DNA of 64,000 nucleotides from Robiginitomaculum sp. (GTDB lineage Bacteria; Pseudomonadota; Alphaproteobacteria; Caulobacterales; Maricaulaceae). Position 1 is the stretch's first letter, and each line of letters starts with the position of its first letter. The position numbers and the translations under genes are program-made. The notes beneath the pieces are model-generated. The model made no database searches and was not told the DNA's origin. It saw only the letters and a list, made by a program, of their open reading frames with translations. Below are positions 8,165 to 16,478 of this stretch, in pieces. The DNA is taken from NCBI GenBank assembly GCA_021776525.1, contig JAJFFT010000007.1:43089-107088 (forward strand), written 5' to 3'.

Positions 8165-9244
8165 TTAGTAATTGATGGCCGGGCTTCCGGCGGGGTAAAA
8201 AGCCCCCATCAGACGCAGACCCTTGGGGTCGGTGCATTCCAATGAATGTCCCTGGCGTTTGGCCAAAAAGATAATGTCGCCGGGGTTTACCGGTGCGCGG
8301 CAGTTTTCGGTCCACATCATGCCGGTTCCAGACAGGATAACGATCGCTTCCTCATAGAGGTGTCGATGAAAAGCGGCGCGCGATAAGGGAACTTCGCCTA
8401 TGAACTGGGTGATCTCTTTGGACCCGACCTGGTCATCAACCAGGATCTGGAAAAACCGATCGGCCATGACCTCGGCCTTGTCATGGTCGACGCCAACCCG
8501 GCGCTCAGTAAAGCTGGTGTTAAAGGCACCATTTGGGCCATCAGGCCATTCGGCCCCATCACTTTGCGGGCATATGGCGGCCATGATGGTCATCGGCTCG
8601 TCGGCATGTAGAAAATAGCGTTCCCCGGCTTGCACAAACAGGCCGGTTTCCGGCCCAACGGTAAACGCTTTGTCCTCAATGGTGATCGTGCCTTTGCCAG
8701 AAACTATAAATAAAACACTGTCGCTTTTTTTATGAGATTGCCATGGCGCGGTGCCTTTTGCGGCTGTTATGCGCACCAAGCCCAGATGTTTGGCACCGTC
8801 TTCGGCCCCGATTAGCGATTGCCAGGACAGAGTGCCTTTGTGTTGAGCGTTTGCCGGGTCCGGGGTCAACACATAGGCCCCGCCATCCAGTATAGCCTTG
8901 CCACCATTATCTGCATCGCGTGCGATCAATTTGGCATCGCTCATGGCGGTAATCTCGTCGGCGCTGGCCTCTTCATAGGTGTCTTGCAGATTGTTATGCG
9001 CGCCATCGCAATAAGGGCCGGAGCGGGTGCGTTTACAGGCGCAAAGCAACACCTCTTCGGTCTTTTCGGCAACAAACATCAGAGGCTTAAAGTCTGTACC
9101 GGCGTGCGAACCATCGCAAAAGGGTTGTTTTTCGCTGCGCCCACACGTGCACCAAAAATACTTCTTACCTTCCTGCAGGGCGGCAAGTGCGGGTTTGTAG
9201 GCCGCAATAACAGGTTCATCGGGTTGTGTTTTTTGATCAGTCAT
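8165..9244 (-). CDS. Double-CDGSH iron-sulfur / bicupin fusion protein
   Basis: A 359-residue fusion. Two CDGSH [2Fe-2S] motifs occur at the N-terminus: C32, C34, C43 and H47 (CTCGRSEKQPFCDGSH) and C68, C70, C79 and H83 (CACKRTRSGPYCDGAH). Two cupin domains follow, at about residues 140-225 and 260-355. The first cupin lacks a full metal set. The second has HRHLYEE (H293, H295, E298 or E299) and a distal H333 after PGDIIFL, so it looks metal-competent. No signal peptide is seen, so it should be cytoplasmic. It is the first gene of an operon with an NSS transporter and a PLP enzyme. A mononuclear-iron oxygenase fed by CDGSH clusters is a plausible but unproven role; a redox-sensing accessory is the alternative. 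Confidence 0.85.
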   Translation of the reverse strand: MTDQKTQPDEPVIAAYKPALAALQEGKKYFWCTCGRSEKQPFCDGSHAGTDFKPLMFVAEKTEEVLLCACKRTRSGPYCDGAHNNLQDTYEEASADEITAMSDAKLIARDADNGGKAILDGGAYVLTPDPANAQHKGTLSWQSLIGAEDGAKHLGLVRITAAKGTAPWQSHKKSDSVLFIVSGKGTITIEDKAFTVGPETGLFVQAGERYFLHADEPMTIMAAICPQSDGAEWPDGPNGAFNTSFTERRVGVDHDKAEVMADRFFQILVDDQVGSKEITQFIGEVPLSRAAFHRHLYEEAIVILSGTGMMWTENCRAPVNPGDIIFLAKRQGHSLECTDPKGLRLMGAFYPAGSPAINY

Positions 9245-9263
9245 AAAAATACTTTAGCCCTTA

Positions 9264-9275
9264 ACAATCGATTGT
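9264..9275. promoter_or_regulatory. Perfect 12-base palindrome in a divergent promoter region
   Basis: ACAATCGATTGT is a perfect palindrome in the 73-base gap between the CDGSH/bicupin start (9244, minus) and the metallo-beta-lactamase-fold start (9318, plus). It is placed to control both transcripts. No regulator gene is adjacent; the MarR at 2779-3228 is the nearest candidate, although its own region carries a different repeat. Confidence 0.4.
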
Positions 9276-9317
9276 GCTATCTAAAAAACAACCAATAGTG
9301 CACTTGAGGATAAAAAG

Positions 9318-10256
9318 ATGAAACCCATACGGCATTACCTTGCCATACTTGCCCCGGTGTTGGCCATGTTCATTACGATTCCGGCCAATGCGCAAATCGA
9401 CCTGCCGGATTGGGACACGGTTGAAATTGTCACCGAAGATCTGGGCCATGGCGTTTATATGTTGCAAGGATTTGGCAGCAATGTCGGGGCGTATGTGGGG
9501 CCAGATGGAATATTTCTGGTTGATAACGAATATGCGCCGCTGTCTCAAAAAATCATGGCGGCCCTCGCCGGTTTGAGCGATCAAAAAGTGCGCTATGTGG
9601 TCAACACGCACTGGCACCGGGACCATCGTGGCGGCAATGAAAATTTCGCCAAAGCCGGGGCGGTGATCGTTGCGCAGGCTGAGACGCGCCGCATTATGGC
9701 GCTGGCCCAAAAGACCCCGGAATTGCAGAGCGAAATTGGTGCCGCGCCGGAAAATCTGCCGACGATCACCTATGATCAGGCCATGACTTTTCATTTGGGC
9801 GAGGAAACCATCGCGCTTCGTTATGTGCCCAATGTGCATACCTCTGGTGATACGCTGGTGATCTTTAAAAAGGCGAATGTGATCCAGACGGGGGATATGT
9901 ATTTCAATGGCTTTTATCCTTTTATCGACGTGCCGTTTGGCGGCTCGATCGACAATATGATCCGCTTTTATGACGTGCTTTATGGTTTGGCCGGGCCAGA
10001 TACCAAAATCATTCCGGGCCATGGTCCGATTGCTGATCGGGACGATGTACGGGCCTATCAGAATATGCTGAAAATTGTCCGCACGCGGGTGGCGCTGGCG
10101 ATTGTAAAAGACACATCATTGGATGATCTGAAGGCGGCTAAACCACTAGACGACCTCGACCCGCAATGGGGTGATAATCTGATCACGGCTGACTGGTTGT
10201 TGGATATGGTCCATGCGGACCTTGTAAAACACGGCGTAGGACCAAAAAATGACTGA
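9318..10256 (+). CDS. Exported metallo-beta-lactamase-fold hydrolase
   Basis: A 312-residue protein with an N-terminal signal peptide ending near TIPANAQ, so it is probably periplasmic. Metal ligands of the fold are present: THWHRDHRGGN (HxHxDH), HTSGDTLVIF with the next His, TGDMYFN with the bridging Asp, and a C-terminal IIPGHGP His. GAGG lies at good distance before the ATG. Its stop overlaps the start of the following arylformamidase-like gene by 8 bases, so the two are coupled. The substrate is unknown; lactonase, cyclic amide or ester hydrolysis are possible. An exported hydrolase beside a cytoplasmic one suggests two-stage processing of an external aromatic compound, which is inference. 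Confidence 0.83.
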   Translation: MKPIRHYLAILAPVLAMFITIPANAQIDLPDWDTVEIVTEDLGHGVYMLQGFGSNVGAYVGPDGIFLVDNEYAPLSQKIMAALAGLSDQKVRYVVNTHWHRDHRGGNENFAKAGAVIVAQAETRRIMALAQKTPELQSEIGAAPENLPTITYDQAMTFHLGEETIALRYVPNVHTSGDTLVIFKKANVIQTGDMYFNGFYPFIDVPFGGSIDNMIRFYDVLYGLAGPDTKIIPGHGPIADRDDVRAYQNMLKIVRTRVALAIVKDTSLDDLKAAKPLDDLDPQWGDNLITADWLLDMVHADLVKHGVGPKND

Positions 10257-11109
10257 AGCCAATATGACGGCACGGGAGCGCGACTATTCGCCCAGTTCCT
10301 GTGTCGAAAATCTGGATGACGTTTTGGCGGACTTTCTGGAACAGTGCGTTTCGTCCAGTGAAAAATATGCCAGCCAAACCCATAAAGATGTTGCATATGG
10401 CTCGGCGGTCCGCACCGTTATGGATGTTTCTGTGCCGGACGGGGAGGGGCCTTTCCCGGTTCATGTGTTTGTTCATGGCGGTTATTGGCAGGAGTTTTCA
10501 AAGGCGGAAAGCACGTTTGCGATTGGCAATTTTCTTGACCATGACAGCATTTTGGTGGTCATGGATTACACGCTGGCGCCAAAGGCAGGCATGGCCCAGA
10601 TTATTGACGAGGTGCGCGCCGGAACCTTGTGGGTATTACGCAATATCGCGCGTTTTGGCGGTGATCCGGAAAATATAACCATGTCGGGGCATTCAGCCGG
10701 GGCGCATCTGTTGGCGCAAACCATTGCCATGGATTGGCAAAGCGAGGGGTTTGACGCATGTCCCTTAAAGGGTGCGACGCTGGTCAGCGGCGTTTATGAT
10801 CTGCGGCCCTTGGTGGGCACCTATATCAATGATGCGCTGGGCATGGATGGAACCGAAGCGGCCCGTCATAGTCCGGCTTTGCATTTGCCTAAAAGCGCTT
10901 GCCCAATGGTGCTCAGTGTTGGGGAAAATGAAACCGATGCCTTCAAAATGCAAACCCAGAGCTATGGCGAAATTTTAGCCAAAGCGGGTTTTGAAAACGA
11001 TGATATTCCTATGTCGGGCTTTAATCACTTCGATATTATTTTGGAACTGGGCAATCCAGACAGCCCATTGTTTTTGGCCATTGCTGAGCAGATGGGGCTT
11101 ACCCTCTGA
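10249..11109 (+). CDS. Alpha/beta hydrolase, arylformamidase (kynurenine formamidase)-like
   Basis: A 286-residue alpha/beta hydrolase. HGGYW at residues 76-80 with Q81 is the oxyanion motif typical of animal/yeast-type kynurenine formamidases. The nucleophile elbow is GHSAG with Ser149, and His260 in GFNHFD is the likely catalytic His. The start ATG at 10249 overlaps the previous stop; a second Met lies five codons on. Hydrolysis of N-formylkynurenine to kynurenine is the best guess because kynureninase and an anthraniloyl-CoA route are close by. Bacterial KynB normally belongs to an unrelated cyclase family, so this would be the alpha/beta-type replacement. Carboxylesterase activity on another substrate remains possible. 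Its end overlaps the convergent transporter by 11 bases. Confidence 0.8.
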   Translation: MTEANMTARERDYSPSSCVENLDDVLADFLEQCVSSSEKYASQTHKDVAYGSAVRTVMDVSVPDGEGPFPVHVFVHGGYWQEFSKAESTFAIGNFLDHDSILVVMDYTLAPKAGMAQIIDEVRAGTLWVLRNIARFGGDPENITMSGHSAGAHLLAQTIAMDWQSEGFDACPLKGATLVSGVYDLRPLVGTYINDALGMDGTEAARHSPALHLPKSACPMVLSVGENETDAFKMQTQSYGEILAKAGFENDDIPMSGFNHFDIILELGNPDSPLFLAIAEQMGLTL

Positions 11110-12475
11110 ACACCAGCGTATAAATAATAAATCCGATCGCCAAAGGCACCAAAAAACGCACCGCAAACTGCCAGAGGGTAAAGCCGGTTTGGGTTTTAAA
11201 TTCCAGTTGTTTGGCAATGTTGGTACGGTGCATCACCCAGCCGGAAAATAGCGCCAAAAACAGGGCGTTCAGCGGCAGGGCGATATTGGTCACCAGATAG
11301 TCCGCAACCCGGAACAGGTTAAAATCAGCAAACGGTTTAATAAATTCCAAGGGCTTGAAATCGGCTAGCACGTTAAAGCTGGCGACCATAAGAAGGCCAA
11401 CCGCCCATGCCCCAAGTCCAACCAGCATACTCATGCGCGGGCGGTCATGACCGCGATCTTCCAACCACGCGACCACCGGCTCTAACATGGCAATGGACGA
11501 GGTAAAAGCGGCCCCAAAAAGCAGGACAAAAAACGCGGTGGCAAAGATCAGTCCGCCCGGCATTTGTCCAAAGGCGATGGGCAGGCTGACAAAGATCAGG
11601 CCGGGGCCTTCACCAACCTCCAGACCATAGGCAAAAACCAATGGAAAGATGGTCAGACCGGCTAATATGGCCACCCCGGTATCAGCGATGATAATGGTTC
11701 GCGCTGCACCCTGTATGTGCATATCACTGCGCATATAAGCGCCATAAGTGATCAACGCACCGACCCCGATGGCCAGCGAGAAAAATGCCTGTCCCAGGGC
11801 CACCAGAACGGCCTGAAAGCTGAGCTTAGAAAAATCTGGGGTGAACAAAAACCCAATCGCCGCCTTGGCATCTCCGGTCACCAATGCAAAAGCACAGAGC
11901 GCCAGAAGAGCCAGAAATAATAGCGGCATCATGATCCGTACCGCCAGTTCCAGGCCGTTGTGCAGGCCCCGGCCAATGATCAGAACAATCAACGCAATAT
12001 TGATACTGTGCCAGAGGGTGAGTTGCCAGAACGAGGCTTGCAGACCTTCAAAAAGGGCGCTTGAGCCAGCCACATCAATGGCGGAAAACTGGCCTGATGC
12101 AGCCTTGAAAACATAGCTGAGCGCCCAGCCCGAAACCACGCTGTAATAGGTCAGGGCCAGCAAAGGGATCAAAATGGCAAACCAGCCAATAACCATCCAA
12201 AACTGCGAGAATGTGCCTTCGCGGATCAGCTTTTTCATACTGGTGATGGCGCTGGCTTGCCCGGCCCGGCCAATGGCCAGCTCGCCCATAATCATCGGCA
12301 GGCCGATAATGACGACGAAACCGATATAAACCAGCACAAAGGCGCTGCCGCCGTTTTCGCCAACCACAAAAGGAAATCGCCAGATATTGCCAAGGCCGAC
12401 AGCGACCCCGATGGCCGCCAGAACAAAGGCGCGCGATGAAGACCATTTTCTGTTTTGTGTGGGATCCTGCGCCAT
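11099..12475 (-). CDS. Neurotransmitter:sodium symporter (NSS/SNF) family transporter, copy 2
   Basis: A 458-residue polytopic protein with the NSS signature AAIGVAVGLGNIWRFPFV followed by GENGGSAF, and [14 protein letters not shown] in the TM6 region. The frame extends upstream to 12541, but the ATG at 12475 has GAGGAAG at ideal distance and gives the usual NSS N-terminus. The protein is closely similar by eye to the transporter at 6800-8152, but not a recent duplicate. The gene follows a TonB receptor by about 96 bases on the same strand. A sodium-coupled amino-acid uptake role is secure at family level; tryptophan, kynurenine or a related compound is suggested only by neighbours. Confidence 0.92.
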   Translation of the reverse strand: MAQDPTQNRKWSSSRAFVLAAIGVAVGLGNIWRFPFVVGENGGSAFVLVYIGFVVIIGLPMIMGELAIGRAGQASAITSMKKLIREGTFSQFWMVIGWFAILIPLLALTYYSVVSGWALSYVFKAASGQFSAIDVAGSSALFEGLQASFWQLTLWHSINIALIVLIIGRGLHNGLELAVRIMMPLLFLALLALCAFALVTGDAKAAIGFLFTPDFSKLSFQAVLVALGQAFFSLAIGVGALITYGAYMRSDMHIQGAARTIIIADTGVAILAGLTIFPLVFAYGLEVGEGPGLIFVSLPIAFGQMPGGLIFATAFFVLLFGAAFTSSIAMLEPVVAWLEDRGHDRPRMSMLVGLGAWAVGLLMVASFNVLADFKPLEFIKPFADFNLFRVADYLVTNIALPLNALFLALFSGWVMHRTNIAKQLEFKTQTGFTLWQFAVRFLVPLAIGFIIYTLVFRG

Positions 12476-12571
12476 TGATATCTTCCTCGCCTGTAATTGG
12501 TCTGACCATACAACAACGCCGCTGGTAGGCGAACCCACCAACGGCGCGTTATATACTGTGTGTTGCAGGCC

Positions 12572-14899
12572 CTAGGGCATGCGCACAGTAATGTTCAGGC
12601 CATAGGTTCTGGGTCGGGTTATCAAAAATCCCAGAGGGTCCTGGTCTGAGGAGATGGCATCGACGATACCGCGTTCATCAAGCAGATTGTTGACGAAAAG
12701 TTTGGCGCTCCAACGGTCGTTTTCCACACCGATTTTGGCATTCACGGTGCTGTATCCACCAACCCGTTGGGTGAAGGGGTTGAAACCCGGTCCTGTGCCT
12801 TGAGGCAGGAACTCGGTTTTGTAATGGCCAACCCATGAGAAATCGACACGCGCCATGCCTTGCAGAGTGTCGCCCACCGGGTAGGTATATTCGGCCGAAG
12901 CATTGAAGGTGAAGTCCGGTACATTTGGCACATCGTCGCCTTTGCGTCCGGGGTTTGTCACCTCGATGATATTGCCCGGTGTGACCCCCGGCTGGTCTTT
13001 GACCAGACGGGCGTCAGTATAAGCCAAACCGCCGGAAAGTTCGAAATTATCGGTGACTTTCGCGGTGCCGTTCAGCTCGATACCGTTAATGCGGGCATCA
13101 CCGGCATTGGCGATAAACTGAAAGGCGCCGGTGGCATCCTTGCTGACCGATTGCATGTCGGACCAGTCAATCTGATAGACTGAAAAGTCAAAGAAGACCC
13201 GGCCATCAGCGATAGTATTCTTAACGCCGATCTCATAATTCCACAGGCTGTCCGGCCCAAAATTGCGCGGTACGCCGGCAATCAGCGGCAGGCTGGCGGC
13301 ATTCAAGCCACCAACCCGAAAACCCTGGGATGCCGTTGCAAACACCAGCAGGTTGTCATTGGCTTTGTAGGCCAGATTAAACTTGGAGGTGAATTTGTTG
13401 TTGCTGGCATCATTTGGATCAGGATCCGGCCGGTTGGCATTGGGGAAGCCGCCAAACGGGTGCGTTTGCACCTCTGATGATTTTTGCCGCGAATGGAAAT
13501 AACGCAGGCCTGCCGTCGCTGTCAGCTTGTCGCTAAGGTCAAATGATACCTCGCCAAACAATGCTTCTTGATTGATGGTGCCATCATTGGTGCGTCCAAA
13601 AAAGGCGTTGCCTGTTCCGGCCAATGCGTCGGTATCGGGATCAAATGGCCCCAGCGCAAAACCGGTGACCGGGTCAGAGGCAATCACCTGAACCTCGAAA
13701 TTGGTTTTTTCACGCTGGACCAGACCGCCCAGAACGACCTGCACTGGACCATCCCAATCAGAGGCATAGCGCATTTCATTCGACCAGACACGCCGTGATT
13801 GTGGCTGGTGTGTTGTTGCTGGAATGGGTACCCCGAAGAAGATCAGGATTGGGGTCGAATCAAAGTTGAAGTTCAACTTGCGATCAAACCAGTTTGTGGT
13901 GGCGGTAATCGTACCATTATCCATTTGGTATTCGCCGGTCAGGCTATAGATTTCCCAGTCATCATCCCATTCGTCGGTGGTAAAAGAGGTTGTGATATAG
14001 TCGCCGCCCTGAAATGTCGGCAAGGCATTGGTGGGTACATGGCCTATGGTGCCTGTGGGGGTTTCGCGTGATGTGCCGTTTGAATGTGTACGTTGCAACA
14101 TCACCGACGCATCAACGGTAAAGCGTTCGCTGGCCGCCAGACGCAACATGGCGCGCGCCCCCCAGGTGTTTTCGTCATTGATGTTTTTTTGACCCAGACG
14201 CACATTATCGATCCAGCCTGAACGTTCGTCTTTCCAGGCAACCACCCGCACCGCGGCCTTGTCTTCGACCAGTGGCATGTTGACCATACCATTGACGCCC
14301 CAGTCAAAGCCGCCATGTTCTGTGCCGCCAATGGTGGTGTCGATATAGGCGTCATTGCCGCTCAGACTTGGCTTATTGGGGACCAGCTTGATGGTCCCGG
14401 ACATGGAATTAGCGCCATAGAGCGTGCCTTGTGGGCCTTTGAGAACCTCAATACGATCCAGGTCATAAAGCTTGATATCCACATTGCGGCCACCGCCGTC
14501 TTCTTTGTTGGACCCGGTGATAACAGCCTCGTCAAAATAGACGCCGGCGGTTGAGGCCCCAATGGAATTGATACCGCGCAGGAATATACGTTTATCGCCT
14601 GGCCCCAGATCTTCATAGCGCAGGCTGGGTACGGCAATCGCCCAGTCGGCAAAGTCCTTGACCCCGCGGGCTTCCAGATCTTCACCTGAAATGGCCTGTA
14701 CCGCGATCGGTACGTCATGCAGGCTCTGGCCACCGCGTTTCGAGGCGGTGATGATAATCTCATCCGAGTTTGCATCATTGTCGGCTTGTGCCAGCGCCAT
14801 GGATGGCACCATCAGCATGGCCAATACAGATGCACTGGCGATTAAATGCCGATGTCTGATTTTGCGGAAGCTGTTATTAGACGAAGTTCCCGTTTTCAT
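12572..14899 (-). CDS. TonB-dependent outer-membrane receptor, copy 1
   Basis: A 775-residue receptor with a signal peptide (core LIASASVLAMLMVPSMALAQA), then a TonB-box-like DEIIITASKR and a plug domain (DVPIAVQAISGEDLEARG, GPQGTLYGANSMSGTIKLV). A long beta-barrel follows, ending in RTYGLNITVRMP rather than the usual terminal Phe. The ATG at 14899 has AGAGGGG eight bases upstream and is preferred over an ATG nine codons earlier. It sits between kynureninase and an NSS transporter on the same strand, so it may import an aromatic or peptide nutrient across the outer membrane. Siderophore uptake is the default alternative, but no iron-uptake partner genes are nearby. Confidence 0.92.
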   Translation of the reverse strand: MKTGTSSNNSFRKIRHRHLIASASVLAMLMVPSMALAQADNDANSDEIIITASKRGGQSLHDVPIAVQAISGEDLEARGVKDFADWAIAVPSLRYEDLGPGDKRIFLRGINSIGASTAGVYFDEAVITGSNKEDGGGRNVDIKLYDLDRIEVLKGPQGTLYGANSMSGTIKLVPNKPSLSGNDAYIDTTIGGTEHGGFDWGVNGMVNMPLVEDKAAVRVVAWKDERSGWIDNVRLGQKNINDENTWGARAMLRLAASERFTVDASVMLQRTHSNGTSRETPTGTIGHVPTNALPTFQGGDYITTSFTTDEWDDDWEIYSLTGEYQMDNGTITATTNWFDRKLNFNFDSTPILIFFGVPIPATTHQPQSRRVWSNEMRYASDWDGPVQVVLGGLVQREKTNFEVQVIASDPVTGFALGPFDPDTDALAGTGNAFFGRTNDGTINQEALFGEVSFDLSDKLTATAGLRYFHSRQKSSEVQTHPFGGFPNANRPDPDPNDASNNKFTSKFNLAYKANDNLLVFATASQGFRVGGLNAASLPLIAGVPRNFGPDSLWNYEIGVKNTIADGRVFFDFSVYQIDWSDMQSVSKDATGAFQFIANAGDARINGIELNGTAKVTDNFELSGGLAYTDARLVKDQPGVTPGNIIEVTNPGRKGDDVPNVPDFTFNASAEYTYPVGDTLQGMARVDFSWVGHYKTEFLPQGTGPGFNPFTQRVGGYSTVNAKIGVENDRWSAKLFVNNLLDERGIVDAISSDQDPLGFLITRPRTYGLNITVRMP

Positions 14900-14975
14900 T
14901 GCGATATTCCCCTCTTGTGTCGTCATCTATGCCTGGTTTTCCAAGCCATGACGGCGCATTTTTGTTCACCAATTA

Positions 14976-14994
14976 AAGGGATGATTATCCCCTT
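14976..14994. promoter_or_regulatory. Inverted repeat upstream of TonB receptor gene 1
   Basis: AAGGGAT and ATCCCCTT flank a 4-base centre, about 80 bases upstream of the receptor start, in the 234-base gap after kynureninase. A regulator site is possible. The gap also has two weak 5-base hairpins near 15060-15095. Nothing else is recognisable there. Confidence 0.25.
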
Positions 14995-15133
14995 ACCGCC
15001 TTTGTAAACAGGCAGGTGATGGTAATATTTACATGAATTTTAATACTAAAGCAAATCGTTTCACGAAAACGTGAGAGGTCATGGCGTACCTCGCACTGTG
15101 GTCATATGCTTTTGTTGACTGGCTGAGGCCTGT

Positions 15134-16372
15134 CTATGTGACGTTTTCTCGCCGGGAAAACCGTGGCTCTTGCCAGGTGTTTTTGCCCATAATGGTTTTC
15201 AGGGTTTGCACCGCATCCCAGACATCCACATAGCGGGTATAGAGCGGTGTAAAACCAAACCGCATTATGTCTGGCGCCCGAAAATCACCAATAACGCCAT
15301 GTTCGATCAAAGCGCGCATAATGGCATAACCGTGGGGGTGGGTGTAGGCGATCTGGCTGGCCCGGTGCGCCGCCTCTGATGGACTGGCCAGCGTAAAGCC
15401 GGCATCCGCACAATGTGCCGTCATCAGGTCTTGAAACGCCTGACCCAGCGCCATGGACTTGTCTCGTATCGCCCGCATATCGGCGCGCAGCATGATGTCC
15501 AATCCGCATTCCAGCGCCGCCATGGACAAAATCGGTTGTGTGCCGCTGAGCATTTGATTGATGGTTTTAGCGGGACGGTAATCGCGTTCAAAGGCGAAAG
15601 GTTCGGCATGGCTCCACCAACCGGTCAGCGGTTGCCCGGCCTGACCGTGATGGCGTTTTGCGACATAGAGAAATGCCGGTGCACCGGGGCCACCATTCAG
15701 GTATTTATAGCCGCAACCAACGGCAAAATCAGCATTGGACGCACCCAGATCAACCGGTAAAGCGCCGGCGCTGTGGCACAGATCCCAACAGATCAACGCC
15801 CCGACCGCATGGGCGCGCCGGGTCATATCATGCATGTCGAAAACCGCGCCGGTTTTGTAATGTACCTGGGTCAGGGCCACAACGGCAACATCGTCGGTGA
15901 TTTGATCTTGCATGTCCTCGCGGCTTGCAAAGCGGATCTCAAAATGACCGCCCAGCTGTTGCACCAGACCCTGCGCGATATAATTATCCGTTGGAAAATT
16001 GCTGTCTTCCATCAAAATCACACTGCGATCGGGGCGCAGGTCCAGTGCCATGGCGAGCAATTTATAAAGATTGATACCGGTGCTGTCGGTGACCAGAATT
16101 TCACCCGCCTGTGCACCGACCAGTTTGGCCGTTTGGTCGCCAAGGCGGTGCGGCAGGTCAAACCAGCCATTAATGTTCCAGCTGGTGATCAGATCACGGC
16201 CCCATTCTTTTGCCACAACGTCCGCGACCCGTTTCTTGGCGGCTTTTGGCATGGCCCCCAATGAATTGCCGTCCAGATAAATCACCCCTTCGGGCAGTTC
16301 AAACTCATCACGAAAACCAGCCAAAGCATCGTCATTGTCGCGTGCGATCATGTCTTGACGAGATAGTGTCAT
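15134..16372 (-). CDS. kynU: Kynureninase
   Basis: A 412-residue PLP enzyme of normal kynureninase length. Diagnostic stretches are YLDGNSLGAMPK near residues 32-43, the ICWDLCHSAGALPVDL segment, and GCGYKYLNGGPGAPAF with the Schiff-base Lys at residue 223. A GGGAG ribosome site sits seven bases before the ATG. The enzyme hydrolyses kynurenine to anthranilate and alanine (or 3-hydroxykynurenine to 3-hydroxyanthranilate). Together with the arylformamidase-like gene and the anthraniloyl-CoA monooxygenase/reductase it points to the anthranilate branch. No kynurenine 3-monooxygenase is present in the window. A TonB receptor gene follows 234 bases downstream on the same strand. Confidence 0.95.
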   Translation of the reverse strand: MTLSRQDMIARDNDDALAGFRDEFELPEGVIYLDGNSLGAMPKAAKKRVADVVAKEWGRDLITSWNINGWFDLPHRLGDQTAKLVGAQAGEILVTDSTGINLYKLLAMALDLRPDRSVILMEDSNFPTDNYIAQGLVQQLGGHFEIRFASREDMQDQITDDVAVVALTQVHYKTGAVFDMHDMTRRAHAVGALICWDLCHSAGALPVDLGASNADFAVGCGYKYLNGGPGAPAFLYVAKRHHGQAGQPLTGWWSHAEPFAFERDYRPAKTINQMLSGTQPILSMAALECGLDIMLRADMRAIRDKSMALGQAFQDLMTAHCADAGFTLASPSEAAHRASQIAYTHPHGYAIMRALIEHGVIGDFRAPDIMRFGFTPLYTRYVDVWDAVQTLKTIMGKNTWQEPRFSRRENVT

Positions 16373-16478
16373 GAAGGTGCTCCCAAGGGCAAAACCAAAA
16401 AATTCCCCGGTAATCTCGCATCATAATACCGCAAAGATCAGCGCAGAGGACAACGGCGCTATACACCCAAAACCTGGA

